A stretch of DNA of 64,000 nt. Source: Rhizobium sp. NXC14 (lineage in GTDB: Bacteria; Pseudomonadota; Alphaproteobacteria; Rhizobiales; Rhizobiaceae). The notes beneath the pieces were generated by a model, which worked only from the letters and a program-made list of their open reading frames with translations, made no database searches and had not been told where the DNA came from. The stretch covers positions 310,001 through 374,000 of the forward strand of contig NZ_CP021033.1 of NCBI RefSeq assembly GCF_002117485.1, in the 5' to 3' direction. Below, in pieces: positions 53,721 to 61,565 of this stretch (within the stretch, counting starts at the first letter, position 1; each line of letters begins with the position of its first letter). Both the position numbers and the translations under genes were made by a program.

Positions 53721-55013
53721 ATGAGCATTTTTGGAAGCATGAAAACCGCCGTCTCCGGCATGAGCGCCCAGGCAAACCGTCTGAGCACGGTTTCCGACAA
53801 CATCGCCAACGCCAACACCGTCGGCTACAAGGCCGTTTCCACCTCCTTTTCGTCGCTGGTCCTGCCCTCTTCCTCGGGCAATTACAATTCCGGCGGCGTC
53901 CAGACATCCGTGCGCCAGGCGATTTCCGAGCAGGGCGACATTTCCTACACCACCTCGGCCTATGATCTGGCGATCTCCGGAGACGGCTTCTTCATCGTGG
54001 AAGGCGCCGACGGTACGCCGGTACTCACCCGGGCCGGCGATTTCTCGGTCGACAGCGACGGCAATCTCGTCAACAGCGCCGGCTACACGCTGATGGGCTA
54101 TTCCTATGATTCCGGCGTGCCGGCGGTTGTTGTCAACGGCTTCGACGGCCTAGTGCCGGTCAACGTAGCCCAATCGGGCCTGAGCGCGGTCGCTTCGACC
54201 GGCGCCTATTTCAGCGGCAACCTGAACTCCGAAGCGACCGTCGTCATCGATTCGACGACCTTGCCGAGCGCCAACACGTCCGATGTCACCGACGACACGC
54301 AGAAAATGTCACTGGTCGCCTATGACAGCCTCGGCGCCACCGTCCAGTACGACTACTATTTCACCAAGACGGGCGTGACCACGGATGCCAACGGCGCGGT
54401 CACCGGCAGCACCTGGGAGGTCGCGGTCTACCGCAATGCCGATGCATCTACCGGCGGCACGACGTCCTTCCCCTATTCCTCCGACGCCGTGAGTGTCGCG
54501 ACGCTCTCCTTCGACGCCGACGGCCAGCTGACGTCGCAGGCAAACACCGACATCGTCGATCCGACCACGGCACAGACGATCGATATGGAATATTCGGATT
54601 TCACCCAGCTTGCCTCCGACTTCTCGGCGACAGGTTCCGCCGACGGCCAGGCCGCAAGCGCGGTGAGCTCAGTCTCGATCGGCACGGACGGCGTGGTGTC
54701 GGTCTCCTATGCCAACGGCACGACGAAATCCCTCTATCAGATCCCTCTCGCGACGGTCGCAAGCCCCGACAATCTGACGCTGCTCAGCGGCAACGTCTAC
54801 ACCGCCAACGGCATGTCCGGCGTCACCGTCACCGGCTTTCCGCAGACGAACGGGCTCGGCTCCATCCAGTCCGGCGCGCTCGAAAGCTCGAATGTCGATC
54901 TCGCCGGCGAATTGACCGAGATGATCGAGGCGCAGCGCAGCTACACCGCCAATTCGAAGGTGTTTCAGACGGGCTCCGACATCATGGATGTCCTCGTCAA
55001 CCTGAAACGATAG
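53721..55013 (+). CDS. flgE: Flagellar hook protein FlgE (paralogue)
   Basis: 430 aa from the ATG at 53721 (AAGGA upstream). The N-terminal rod/hook signature SIFGSMKTAVSGMSAQANRLSTVSDNIANANTVGYKA and the C-terminal SSNVDLAGELTEMIEAQRSYTANSKVFQTGSDIMD are complete. FlgE polymerises into the hook that joins rod and filament. Here it is not next to rod, motor or export genes, so it is probably a second copy distinct from the main flagellar cluster. Confidence 0.92.
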   Translation: MSIFGSMKTAVSGMSAQANRLSTVSDNIANANTVGYKAVSTSFSSLVLPSSSGNYNSGGVQTSVRQAISEQGDISYTTSAYDLAISGDGFFIVEGADGTPVLTRAGDFSVDSDGNLVNSAGYTLMGYSYDSGVPAVVVNGFDGLVPVNVAQSGLSAVASTGAYFSGNLNSEATVVIDSTTLPSANTSDVTDDTQKMSLVAYDSLGATVQYDYYFTKTGVTTDANGAVTGSTWEVAVYRNADASTGGTTSFPYSSDAVSVATLSFDADGQLTSQANTDIVDPTTAQTIDMEYSDFTQLASDFSATGSADGQAASAVSSVSIGTDGVVSVSYANGTTKSLYQIPLATVASPDNLTLLSGNVYTANGMSGVTVTGFPQTNGLGSIQSGALESSNVDLAGELTEMIEAQRSYTANSKVFQTGSDIMDVLVNLKR

Positions 55014-55026
55014 AGGGAACGCCTGG

Positions 55027-56487
55027 ATGTCGCTCACGTCAGCCTTGAACAGCGTGCAGAGTATTTTCAACAATACCGGCCAGCAGAGCAGCGTCGTCTC
55101 GACCAACATCGCCAATGTCGGAAATTCCGACTATGTCAGGCGGGAGGCGTCGATTACGACGTCTCTTTCCGGCGCTCAGGTCGTCAGCATCAGCCGGGCC
55201 CAAGAAACTGCGCTGCTCGCCCAATACCTGCAATCCAACGCCAAGGACAGCGCCCAGCAGACGCTCGTGACCGGCCTCGAAAGCCTGCAGTCGCTGATGG
55301 ACGGCAATGACTACGAGACATCGCCGAGCACCTATCTCGCAGCCTTCCAGGAGGCGCTCCAGACATATGCGACGTCGCCGAGCAATACGACCGCCGCGCA
55401 ATCGGCCGTCACCGCCGCGCAGGATCTCGCCAACTCGCTGAATACCGCGAGCGACGGCGTCCAGTCGATCAGGGCCGAGGCGGATGCGGAGATCGCCACG
55501 CAGGTCTCCACGCTGAATACGCTGCTGTCACAGTTCGAGGCGGCCAACAACGCGGTTAAGCTCGCGACATCGACCGGCGCCGATACATCCTCGGCGCTCG
55601 ACGAGCGCGAGAAACTCCTGAAGCAGATCTTCTCGATCGTCGGCGTCACCTCCGTCGTGCGCGACAATAACGACATGGCGCTCTATACCTCGGACGGCAC
55701 CGTGCTGTTCGAGACCATACCGCGCACCGTCACATTCGCGTCGACGGCAACTTATGTCGCGGGAACCGAGGGCAATGCCATCTATATCGACGGCGTGGCG
55801 CTCGATGCCGGCGAGGGTTCGACGACGAGCGCCTCGGGCAGCCTGCAGGCGCTGCTGCAGCTCCGCGACGAGATCGGCCCGACATTTCAGGACCAGCTCG
55901 ACCAGATGGCCAAGGCCCTCGTCCAGATCTTCTCGGAAACCGACGGCAGTACGAGCGCGCCGGGACTTTTTACCTGGACGACAGCATCGGGGACAACGGG
56001 AGAAACACCGTCTGATACCGACGATATCACCGGGATTGCCTCCACCATCTCGGTCAATCTTGCCGTCGTCACGAGCGAAGGCGGCGATGCGACCAAGCTG
56101 CGCGACGGAACCATCAGCGGCATCACCGATCTCAACACCTCCGGAGACAGCGGTTTCTCCGACAATCTCGACGCCCTCTATCAGGCACTGACGGAACAAC
56201 GCTCGTTCTCCGCCGACGCCGGTCTCTCAGCAACGCAAAGCGTGACGGACTATGCCAGCGCCTCCATCGGCTGGCTCGAACAATATCGAAGCGATGCGAC
56301 GTCTGCCTCCGAAACCACGGCCGCCGCGCTATCTCGCTCCGACGAGGCCTATTCCAACGAAACCGGCGTCAATCTCGACGAGGAGCTGACGCTCCTTCTC
56401 GACATCGAACAATCCTACAAGGCAGCGACGAAGATCCTGAACGTCATCGACGAGATGTTCCAGTCGCTCCTCGACATAGCGAGCTAG
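55027..56487 (+). CDS. flgK: Flagellar hook-associated protein 1, FlgK (HAP1)
   Basis: 486 aa. N-terminal SLTSALNSVQSIFNNTGQQSSVVSTNIANVGNSDYVRRE and C-terminal GVNLDEELTLLLDIEQSYKAATKILNVIDEMFQSLL match the terminal coiled regions of FlgK. It forms the first hook-filament junction layer. 13 bases after flgE, 2 before flgL. Length is usual for rhizobia. Confidence 0.92.
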   Translation: MSLTSALNSVQSIFNNTGQQSSVVSTNIANVGNSDYVRREASITTSLSGAQVVSISRAQETALLAQYLQSNAKDSAQQTLVTGLESLQSLMDGNDYETSPSTYLAAFQEALQTYATSPSNTTAAQSAVTAAQDLANSLNTASDGVQSIRAEADAEIATQVSTLNTLLSQFEAANNAVKLATSTGADTSSALDEREKLLKQIFSIVGVTSVVRDNNDMALYTSDGTVLFETIPRTVTFASTATYVAGTEGNAIYIDGVALDAGEGSTTSASGSLQALLQLRDEIGPTFQDQLDQMAKALVQIFSETDGSTSAPGLFTWTTASGTTGETPSDTDDITGIASTISVNLAVVTSEGGDATKLRDGTISGITDLNTSGDSGFSDNLDALYQALTEQRSFSADAGLSATQSVTDYASASIGWLEQYRSDATSASETTAAALSRSDEAYSNETGVNLDEELTLLLDIEQSYKAATKILNVIDEMFQSLLDIAS

Positions 56488-56489
56488 TC

Positions 56490-57536
56490 ATGAAAGCATC
56501 TTTTGTCTCATCATCGGCGATGCAGAATGTTTTGCGGCTCACCATCAGCCAGTCCCAGAACAAGCTGCAGCAGGCCTCGACGGAGGCGACCACAGGAACT
56601 TACGCCGATATCGGCGTTTCTCTTGGGAGCGGCGCCGCAAAATCGATCAATCTCACCAGCGCGATCGTCCAGGCCGCCTCGTTCAAGACGAGCAATTCCG
56701 TCGTCGCGCTGCGCATGGAAGCGTCGCAAACTGCTCTTTCCAGCCTCAAGGATGCCGGCGACAGCCTGGTTTCCAACTTGACCGCGCTTCAGGCAAGCCA
56801 GGATACGACGAGCATCGCTGTTGCCCTGCAATCGGCAAGCTCCACGATTTCGCAGCTGATCTCGACGGTCAACACCTCGGTCAATGGCGAGTTCCTGTTC
56901 GGCGGAACGAACCTCGACAGCCAGCCCCTGACCGACCAGTCGTCCGCAGTCTCGGATACGATCGTCACGGCGCTCACCGATTATGCAACCGGTCTCGGAA
57001 AAGACGTCAGCGAGCTGACGGGCGAGGAAATCGGCAGCTTCATCACCGATACGGTCGAACCGATGTTCTCCGAAAGCAGCTGGACGGACGCTTCGAGCGG
57101 ATGGTCGAGCGCATCCAGCACCGACATGACCAGCCGGATCAGCGCATCGGAAACCATCACCTCGTCGACCAACGCCAATTCCGAAGGCATGCGTTACCTG
57201 GCACTTGCCTCCGTCGTCGTCTCGGCCCTCTTCGGCCAGGATCTGAGCTCGGACGCGCAGAGCACCGTCGCATCCAAGGCGATAGGCTACGCGGCCCAGG
57301 CGACTTCGGGCATGGTGACGCAGCAGAGCGAGCTCGGCCTCTCGCAGGAGCGGCTCGAAAAGGCAAATGACGCGCTCGACGCACAGTCTAGCCTGCTGCA
57401 GGGAAAGCTCGTCGACCTTCAGGGCGTCGACACCTACGAGGCTTCGACGCTCGTCAATCAGCTGCAGACGCAGCTAGAAACCGCCTACACGCTCGTCTCG
57501 AAACTCCAGAATCTCAGCCTGGTCAACTATCTCTGA
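56490..57536 (+). CDS. flgL: Flagellar hook-associated protein 3, FlgL (HAP3)
   Basis: 348 aa, flagellin-like. The N-terminus (MQNVLRLTISQSQNKLQQASTEATTGTYADIG) and C-terminus (LQTQLETAYTLVSKLQNLSLVNYL) are the D0/D1 helices that pack in the junction. The central part is Ser/Thr-rich. It is the second junction protein, and is immediately followed by an unknown ORF rather than flaF/flbT. Confidence 0.92.
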   Translation: MKASFVSSSAMQNVLRLTISQSQNKLQQASTEATTGTYADIGVSLGSGAAKSINLTSAIVQAASFKTSNSVVALRMEASQTALSSLKDAGDSLVSNLTALQASQDTTSIAVALQSASSTISQLISTVNTSVNGEFLFGGTNLDSQPLTDQSSAVSDTIVTALTDYATGLGKDVSELTGEEIGSFITDTVEPMFSESSWTDASSGWSSASSTDMTSRISASETITSSTNANSEGMRYLALASVVVSALFGQDLSSDAQSTVASKAIGYAAQATSGMVTQQSELGLSQERLEKANDALDAQSSLLQGKLVDLQGVDTYEASTLVNQLQTQLETAYTLVSKLQNLSLVNYL

Positions 57537-57546
57537 CGGATTGAAA

Positions 57547-57921
57547 ATGCGCGAACTCAAGCGGCCGCAGATACCGGCCTTAAGAAACGAGCCAAACACG
57601 TCCTGCTCCGAAATCGTGGCGGAAGCAGCCTTCGCGCTTGCCTCCGGCATCATCGACACGATCCCATTCATCGGTTGCAAGCTCGATGAGCAGCAGGCGC
57701 GGGCGTGGCCGCGTTCCGGTGTCTTCACCGATGACGGCGTCGAAATGACCACCACGCCGCCTGAAATATTCGAGCTTTGCGAGCTGCTGGCAGGCCACAT
57801 CGAAAAGGGTGCGGCATTCGACGTCTTCGAGGTTTTCCACAAGATTGCTCGGATCGACCGGCTGATCGACTGGAGCCATGGGGCGGTGCTCTCGCCCGAG
57901 CCGCATCCGGTAACGCATTGA
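57547..57921 (+). CDS. Unknown 124-aa protein downstream of flgL
   Basis: I do not recognise this protein. It starts at the ATG 57547 (or a TTG at 57541), 10 bases after flgL, and is in the same direction, so it is probably co-transcribed. It has one Cys in the N-terminal part (TSCSEIV), one in FIGCKLDEQQ and one in IFELCELLAGH, and seems soluble and mostly helical. In main rhizobial clusters flaF and flbT follow flgL; this protein resembles neither. Confidence 0.7.
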   Translation: MRELKRPQIPALRNEPNTSCSEIVAEAAFALASGIIDTIPFIGCKLDEQQARAWPRSGVFTDDGVEMTTTPPEIFELCELLAGHIEKGAAFDVFEVFHKIARIDRLIDWSHGAVLSPEPHPVTH

Positions 57922-58103
57922 CAGAAGGCGCGAAATATCTTTCCTTTGGCGGCACGATCGCGGCCAAGTTGGTCGGACGTACGGCCTAGGCCGATCTTGC
58001 ATGGGGCTAGTCCGTTGCGGCATTCCGGACTTTGCCATAGGAGAGTGAAGGCGGCTATCGAAGTCTGCCGGCAATGGTCTTTCAGAGACCGAGTGTGTTC
58101 TTG

Positions 58104-58967
58104 ATGTCGAAGCCGCGCGCGAAGCTACCCTTCTCCGAAGAGACCTTGCAGGCCATGCTCGTCCGCGTTCTGCGCCCGCTGGTCAGGCTCGCGCTCGCCT
58201 GCGGCTTCAACTTCACCGCCTTTTCGGCAATTCTTCGCCGGCTCTATATCGAGGTTGCCGAGAAGGAATTCGCGCTGCCGAACAAACAGCAGACGGACAG
58301 CCGCATCTCGCTTCTGACAGGCGTCCACCGCAAGGACGTCAACCGGCTGCGCGGACAGGAGATTTCGACATCATTGCTGACCGTCGGCGTTTCGCAAACA
58401 AGCCGCATCCTGGCCCGATGGCTGGCGGACCCGCTCTATTGCGATGCCGAGGACAGGCCGAGCGCCCTGCCCCGAACCACAAGCGACGGCAGCCCTTCAT
58501 TCGAAAGCCTGGTGAGCGATATCACCAAGGATGTCCATCCCCGCTCCATCCTGGACGACTGGCTGGACAGAGGCATCGTCGTTCTCGATGAGGACGGCCG
58601 TGTCCGGCTCGACCTCTCATCGATCGTCCCGAATGCCGGCGAAGACGCCCGCCGGCATTATTTCACCCGCAACCTGCGCGACCACGTGCAGGCCTCCGTC
58701 ACGAACCTGATGAACGACCCTCCGCCCTATTTCGAACGCGCGGTTCATTATGACGGCATATCGCCCGCGTTGGCCGCCCGACTCGACGTGCTCGCGCGCG
58801 AGGAAGCGATGGCGCTGCTCCTGAAGCTCAACAAGGTCGCCCATCAGGCGATCAAGGACGATCCCGGCGGCAACAGCCGCTGGATCGCGGGGCTTTACGT
58901 CATGACCGAAGAGGGTGAGACGGATTCCCGGGCAGACGCTGCTTCCAAGACGAAGGCGGACGAATGA
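58104..58967 (+). CDS. DUF6502-family protein
   Basis: 287 aa from the ATG at 58104; the frame also has an ATG at 58074, and no ribosome site clearly favours either. A helical N-terminal region (LVRLALACGFNFTAFSAILRRLYIEVAEKEFAL) is followed by a winged-helix-like stretch (SRISLLTGVHRKDVNRLRGQE). This looks regulatory, but the family function is not known. The stop overlaps the DUF5666 gene by 4 bases (ATGA), a pairing seen elsewhere. Confidence 0.8.
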   Translation: MSKPRAKLPFSEETLQAMLVRVLRPLVRLALACGFNFTAFSAILRRLYIEVAEKEFALPNKQQTDSRISLLTGVHRKDVNRLRGQEISTSLLTVGVSQTSRILARWLADPLYCDAEDRPSALPRTTSDGSPSFESLVSDITKDVHPRSILDDWLDRGIVVLDEDGRVRLDLSSIVPNAGEDARRHYFTRNLRDHVQASVTNLMNDPPPYFERAVHYDGISPALAARLDVLAREEAMALLLKLNKVAHQAIKDDPGGNSRWIAGLYVMTEEGETDSRADAASKTKADE

Positions 58968-60067
58968 GCCCATCGATGATCTCGAGAAGACAGTTTCTGC
59001 TGGCCGGCATAGCACTTCGGATCCTGAAGCCGGAATTTGTCGCGGCGCAGTCGACAGGTACCCACGACCATGGGATCGGCGGGTCCGGCACCTCCATCCA
59101 GGGCGGCGGCGAGAATGAAGACCACGGCATCGGCGGAACCGGCATCGTCGGGACCATCCAGGGTTTTGGAAGTATTATCGTCAACGACATCCACATACCT
59201 TTCAGCGCGACGACACCGATCGAGATCGATGGACGGCATGTTCCCGCGAGCGCGATGAAGGTCGGTCATGTCGTCCGTGTGCTGCTGAAGGGAAAGCGCG
59301 CCGCCCGCATCACGATCGTCAGCGAGGTTCAGGGGCGCATCGACCGGTTTAGCAAGGCTTCGATAACGATCCTTTCGCAAACCGTAGACATATCCGGTCT
59401 GGCGACGAAGGGCCTGCGGAAAGGCAAGCGGGTCGCCGTCTTCGGCATCCGCAAACCAGACGGCACGATCGTTGCCCGGCGCATCGAATCCCGCTCCGTC
59501 TCGGATGGCGACCATGTCCGCGGGATCCCCGTCAAGAGCGACAATCGCATCCTGATCGGCGGCCTTTCGCTCGGAGGCGCGCACCGCCGACTGGTCGGCA
59601 AGCAAACCGTCGTGCATCTCAAGACAGCGGCTGATCGGTTGGCGATCACCCGCATTCAGCCGGAACCCATAGTGCCGGGCCTCAAACGCGGTACCGTCAA
59701 CATCGAGACTTTCCGGGCGACCGACAGGGACAGACCGAGGTCGGGCCCCGGGGGTTCGCCGCCCTTCGGGACGATGCGGCAATCCCCGGATGGTCACGGC
59801 TTCGTTGATATCGGCGTGCGGGATTCGAACAGAATCACCGGCTTTCCGAACCCGCGTCCTCCCGGGGGCATCGATGCCCGGCCGCCACGCGGCTTCTGGG
59901 ATGGTCCGCCGCATGATCACCCGCCCTTTGGCAGAGCCGGTCCTGACGGCTTTTCCCGCCCGGGCGGAGCGGGACCGGGACCGGGACCAGGGCCGGGCCC
60001 GGGACCGAATGGTCCGCCGCCGGGCCCGCCGCCGGGGCCGCCACCGGATTTTCCGGGCCAGCCCTAA
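58964..60067 (+). CDS. DUF5666-domain protein with Tat-like signal and Pro/Gly-rich tail
   Basis: 367 aa. The start has SRRQFLLAG, a twin-arginine-like signal, with cleavage near VAAQS. Two to three small beta-barrel DUF5666 domains follow (GTIQGFGSIIVNDIHIPFS, then VQGRIDRFSKASITILSQTVDISG, then IPVKSDNRILIGGLSLGG). The last 100 residues are very rich in Pro and Gly, ending in repeats of GPGPGP and PPPGPP. It is likely exported folded, with an unknown role; it is translationally coupled to the DUF6502 protein. Confidence 0.82.
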   Translation: MSPSMISRRQFLLAGIALRILKPEFVAAQSTGTHDHGIGGSGTSIQGGGENEDHGIGGTGIVGTIQGFGSIIVNDIHIPFSATTPIEIDGRHVPASAMKVGHVVRVLLKGKRAARITIVSEVQGRIDRFSKASITILSQTVDISGLATKGLRKGKRVAVFGIRKPDGTIVARRIESRSVSDGDHVRGIPVKSDNRILIGGLSLGGAHRRLVGKQTVVHLKTAADRLAITRIQPEPIVPGLKRGTVNIETFRATDRDRPRSGPGGSPPFGTMRQSPDGHGFVDIGVRDSNRITGFPNPRPPGGIDARPPRGFWDGPPHDHPPFGRAGPDGFSRPGGAGPGPGPGPGPGPNGPPPGPPPGPPPDFPGQP

Positions 60068-60088
60068 CGGTGTAATTGAACATTTGAC

Positions 60089-60109
60089 AAATGGGAAAAT
60101 TTCCCATTT
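60089..60109. promoter_or_regulatory. 21-bp perfect palindrome past the DUF5666 gene
   Basis: AAATGGGAAA and TTTCCCATTT (arms 60089-60098 and 60100-60109, centre A at 60099) mirror each other exactly. It may be an operator or part of a terminator; it lies 22 bases after the DUF5666 stop. Confidence 0.5.
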
Positions 60110-60156
60110 ATTGGACCTGCGATCCTTCGTTCGGATGATTCCGAAACAGGGCTTGC

Positions 60157-60198
60157 CGATTGGCTAACGGGTACCGCCCCACACCCGCTAGCCAATCG
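60157..60198 (+). terminator. Long stem-loop after the DUF6502-DUF5666 operon
   Basis: The arms 60157-60172 and 60183-60198 (outer CGATTGGCTA/TAGCCAATCG, inner CGGGT/ACCCG) pair over 15 of 16 positions with a 10-base loop. TTCATTTCTCATT follows, so it can act as a terminator or as a leader hairpin for the small ORF after it. Confidence 0.6.
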
Positions 60199-60309
60199 TT
60201 CATTTCTCATTGCTTTCAAGCGAATACCGCGTTCCCGCGTAAGCTCACGATGAATGGCCGCCTAAGGCCGATCCGAACCAAACCCTCGGCGCCCAAGAGG
60301 AAACAGACA

Positions 60310-60558
60310 TTGCTTTTGCTGCAACGCGAACCCGAGACGCCGATGGAGATGGACGAACCGACCGTCGTTACAACCTGGGAAAACCGCACGCAAATCATCG
60401 AAATCATGCATAGCGCGCGTGAGATGAGCCAGGAATTCCAGGATCTCTGGGATAAAAGCGGCGGCAGCGGCCGGCTCAGCCAGGACGACACGGACAGGCT
60501 GATCGAACTGCTGCGAGAGATCGGCAACCTCAACGACATGCTGATGCGATTGGCTTGA
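60310..60558 (+). CDS. Small acidic/helical ORF of unknown function
   Basis: 82 aa from a TTG at 60310 with AGAGG nine bases before it; ATGs at 60250 and 60343 are alternatives. The C-terminal 60 residues (TWENRTQIIEIMHSAREMSQEFQDLWD, then RLSQDDTDRLIELLREIGNLNDMLMRL) look like two amphipathic helices. I do not recognise it. Its codon use is like its neighbours and no overlapping gene competes, so it is likely real. Confidence 0.5.
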   Translation: MLLLQREPETPMEMDEPTVVTTWENRTQIIEIMHSAREMSQEFQDLWDKSGGSGRLSQDDTDRLIELLREIGNLNDMLMRLA

Positions 60559-60663
60559 GTGGCGCCGTTGTCAATGAAGTATTGCGACGATCGCAATCGT
60601 CTCTCTGCAATTTACAAAACTGGTCGGCGTGGCTTCAGGTTCGTGGCTGCGGTGCTTCTCTGA

Positions 60664-61077
60664 TCAAAACTCCCACGGGGAAATCAATTCAAGGTCCGCG
60701 GTCACGAAATCGCTCAGGTTTCGCGTCGCGAGCCGACCGCCATTAACCCTCGCAATAGCTGCGATCATGCCGTCCGGCGCTGACATGCCGCGCCCCTGAT
60801 GAGCTGCGGTCCCCATGATCTCGCCATAGGCAAGAGCGGCTTCCTCGGTCAGGCCAAAAATCCGGTCCGCGAAGCGGCGCCGCCAGTCGGAAAGTCCCTG
60901 TTCGAGGCGTTCGGCTCGTTGGTCGGGCCGGATCTTCTGGATACCGAAAGCGATCTCGGCAATCGTCACCGTGGGCAGTGCCAGTTCAGCATCATGACGA
61001 ACCAGCCATGCGATTACCGCTTTATCAGGCGATTTTCTCAACGTCTCCGAAACGACGTTGGTATCGAGAAAAATCAA
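60664..61077 (-). CDS. PIN-domain toxin, VapC family
   Basis: 137 aa. The acidic site is complete: Asp5 in FLDTNVVSE with Glu11, Glu in TIAEIAFG near 41, and Asp in SAPDGMIAA near 101. VapC toxins are Mg2+-dependent ribonucleases, often cutting tRNA or rRNA. The gene overlaps that of its antitoxin by 4 bases (ATGA). Confidence 0.92.
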   Translation of the reverse strand: MIFLDTNVVSETLRKSPDKAVIAWLVRHDAELALPTVTIAEIAFGIQKIRPDQRAERLEQGLSDWRRRFADRIFGLTEEAALAYGEIMGTAAHQGRGMSAPDGMIAAIARVNGGRLATRNLSDFVTADLELISPWEF

Positions 61078-61322
61078 AGCTCGATGCCTTTGTGCGCCTG
61101 CCGGTCTTCCTTCAGGACGGCCTCAAGGTCAATATCCGTCCCACTTTGTTGCGACAGCCTGCTGTAGAAAGACGATGCCGGCTCACGGCCGGCCTCGCGT
61201 ATTTCATAGGATTCGAGCGCCCGCTCGACGATATCGGCTATCGAGCGGTTTTCGCGGCGGGCGAGTCGATGAGCAAGGTCACGTGCCCTTGCACTTCGTA
61301 CGGAAAGCTGGGGTTCGGCCAT
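61074..61322 (-). CDS. VapB/FitA-type antitoxin
   Basis: 82 aa from the ATG at 61322 (GGAAAT upstream); a longer frame begins at 61370 but runs over the promoter. The N-terminal ribbon-helix-helix (PQLSVRSARARDLAHRLARRENRSIADIVERALESY) should bind DNA and the C-terminus should mask VapC. Repression of its own promoter is expected. Confidence 0.88.
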   Translation of the reverse strand: MAEPQLSVRSARARDLAHRLARRENRSIADIVERALESYEIREAGREPASSFYSRLSQQSGTDIDLEAVLKEDRQAHKGIEL

Positions 61323-61341
61323 CTTAATTTCCTTTACGACA

Positions 61342-61388
61342 GATATAGTGCGCTCTCCATAAGCCATCAAGATGGCAATTGATGGCTT
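61342..61388 (-). promoter_or_regulatory. vapBC promoter with overlapping inverted repeat
   Basis: On the minus strand TTGATG (61370-61365) and TATATC (61347-61342) are 17 bases apart, 20 bases before the vapB start. The inverted repeat AAGCCATCAA (61361-61370)/TTGATGGCTT (61379-61388) covers the -35 and is the likely VapBC binding site. Confidence 0.6.
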
Positions 61389-61565
61389 GATACCTGAAAT
61401 AGCTCACGTTTCATGAACCACCCCAATTTTGGGCAGTCTGGGAAGATCTTTTGGAGCCTCACACATTCTAAAGAATTAACCATATGTCAGGGTTCTTGAG
61501 AAATAATGCTCCGTATAAATCCGGCGAATTGAAGAAGAGAGCCGCAAAGTTATTTGGAGAGAGTC

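Noticed and set aside
58895..59920. Open frame of 341 codons on the minus strand
   Set aside because: Antisense to the DUF5666 gene, whose Tat-like signal and 4-base overlap with the previous gene support the plus strand.
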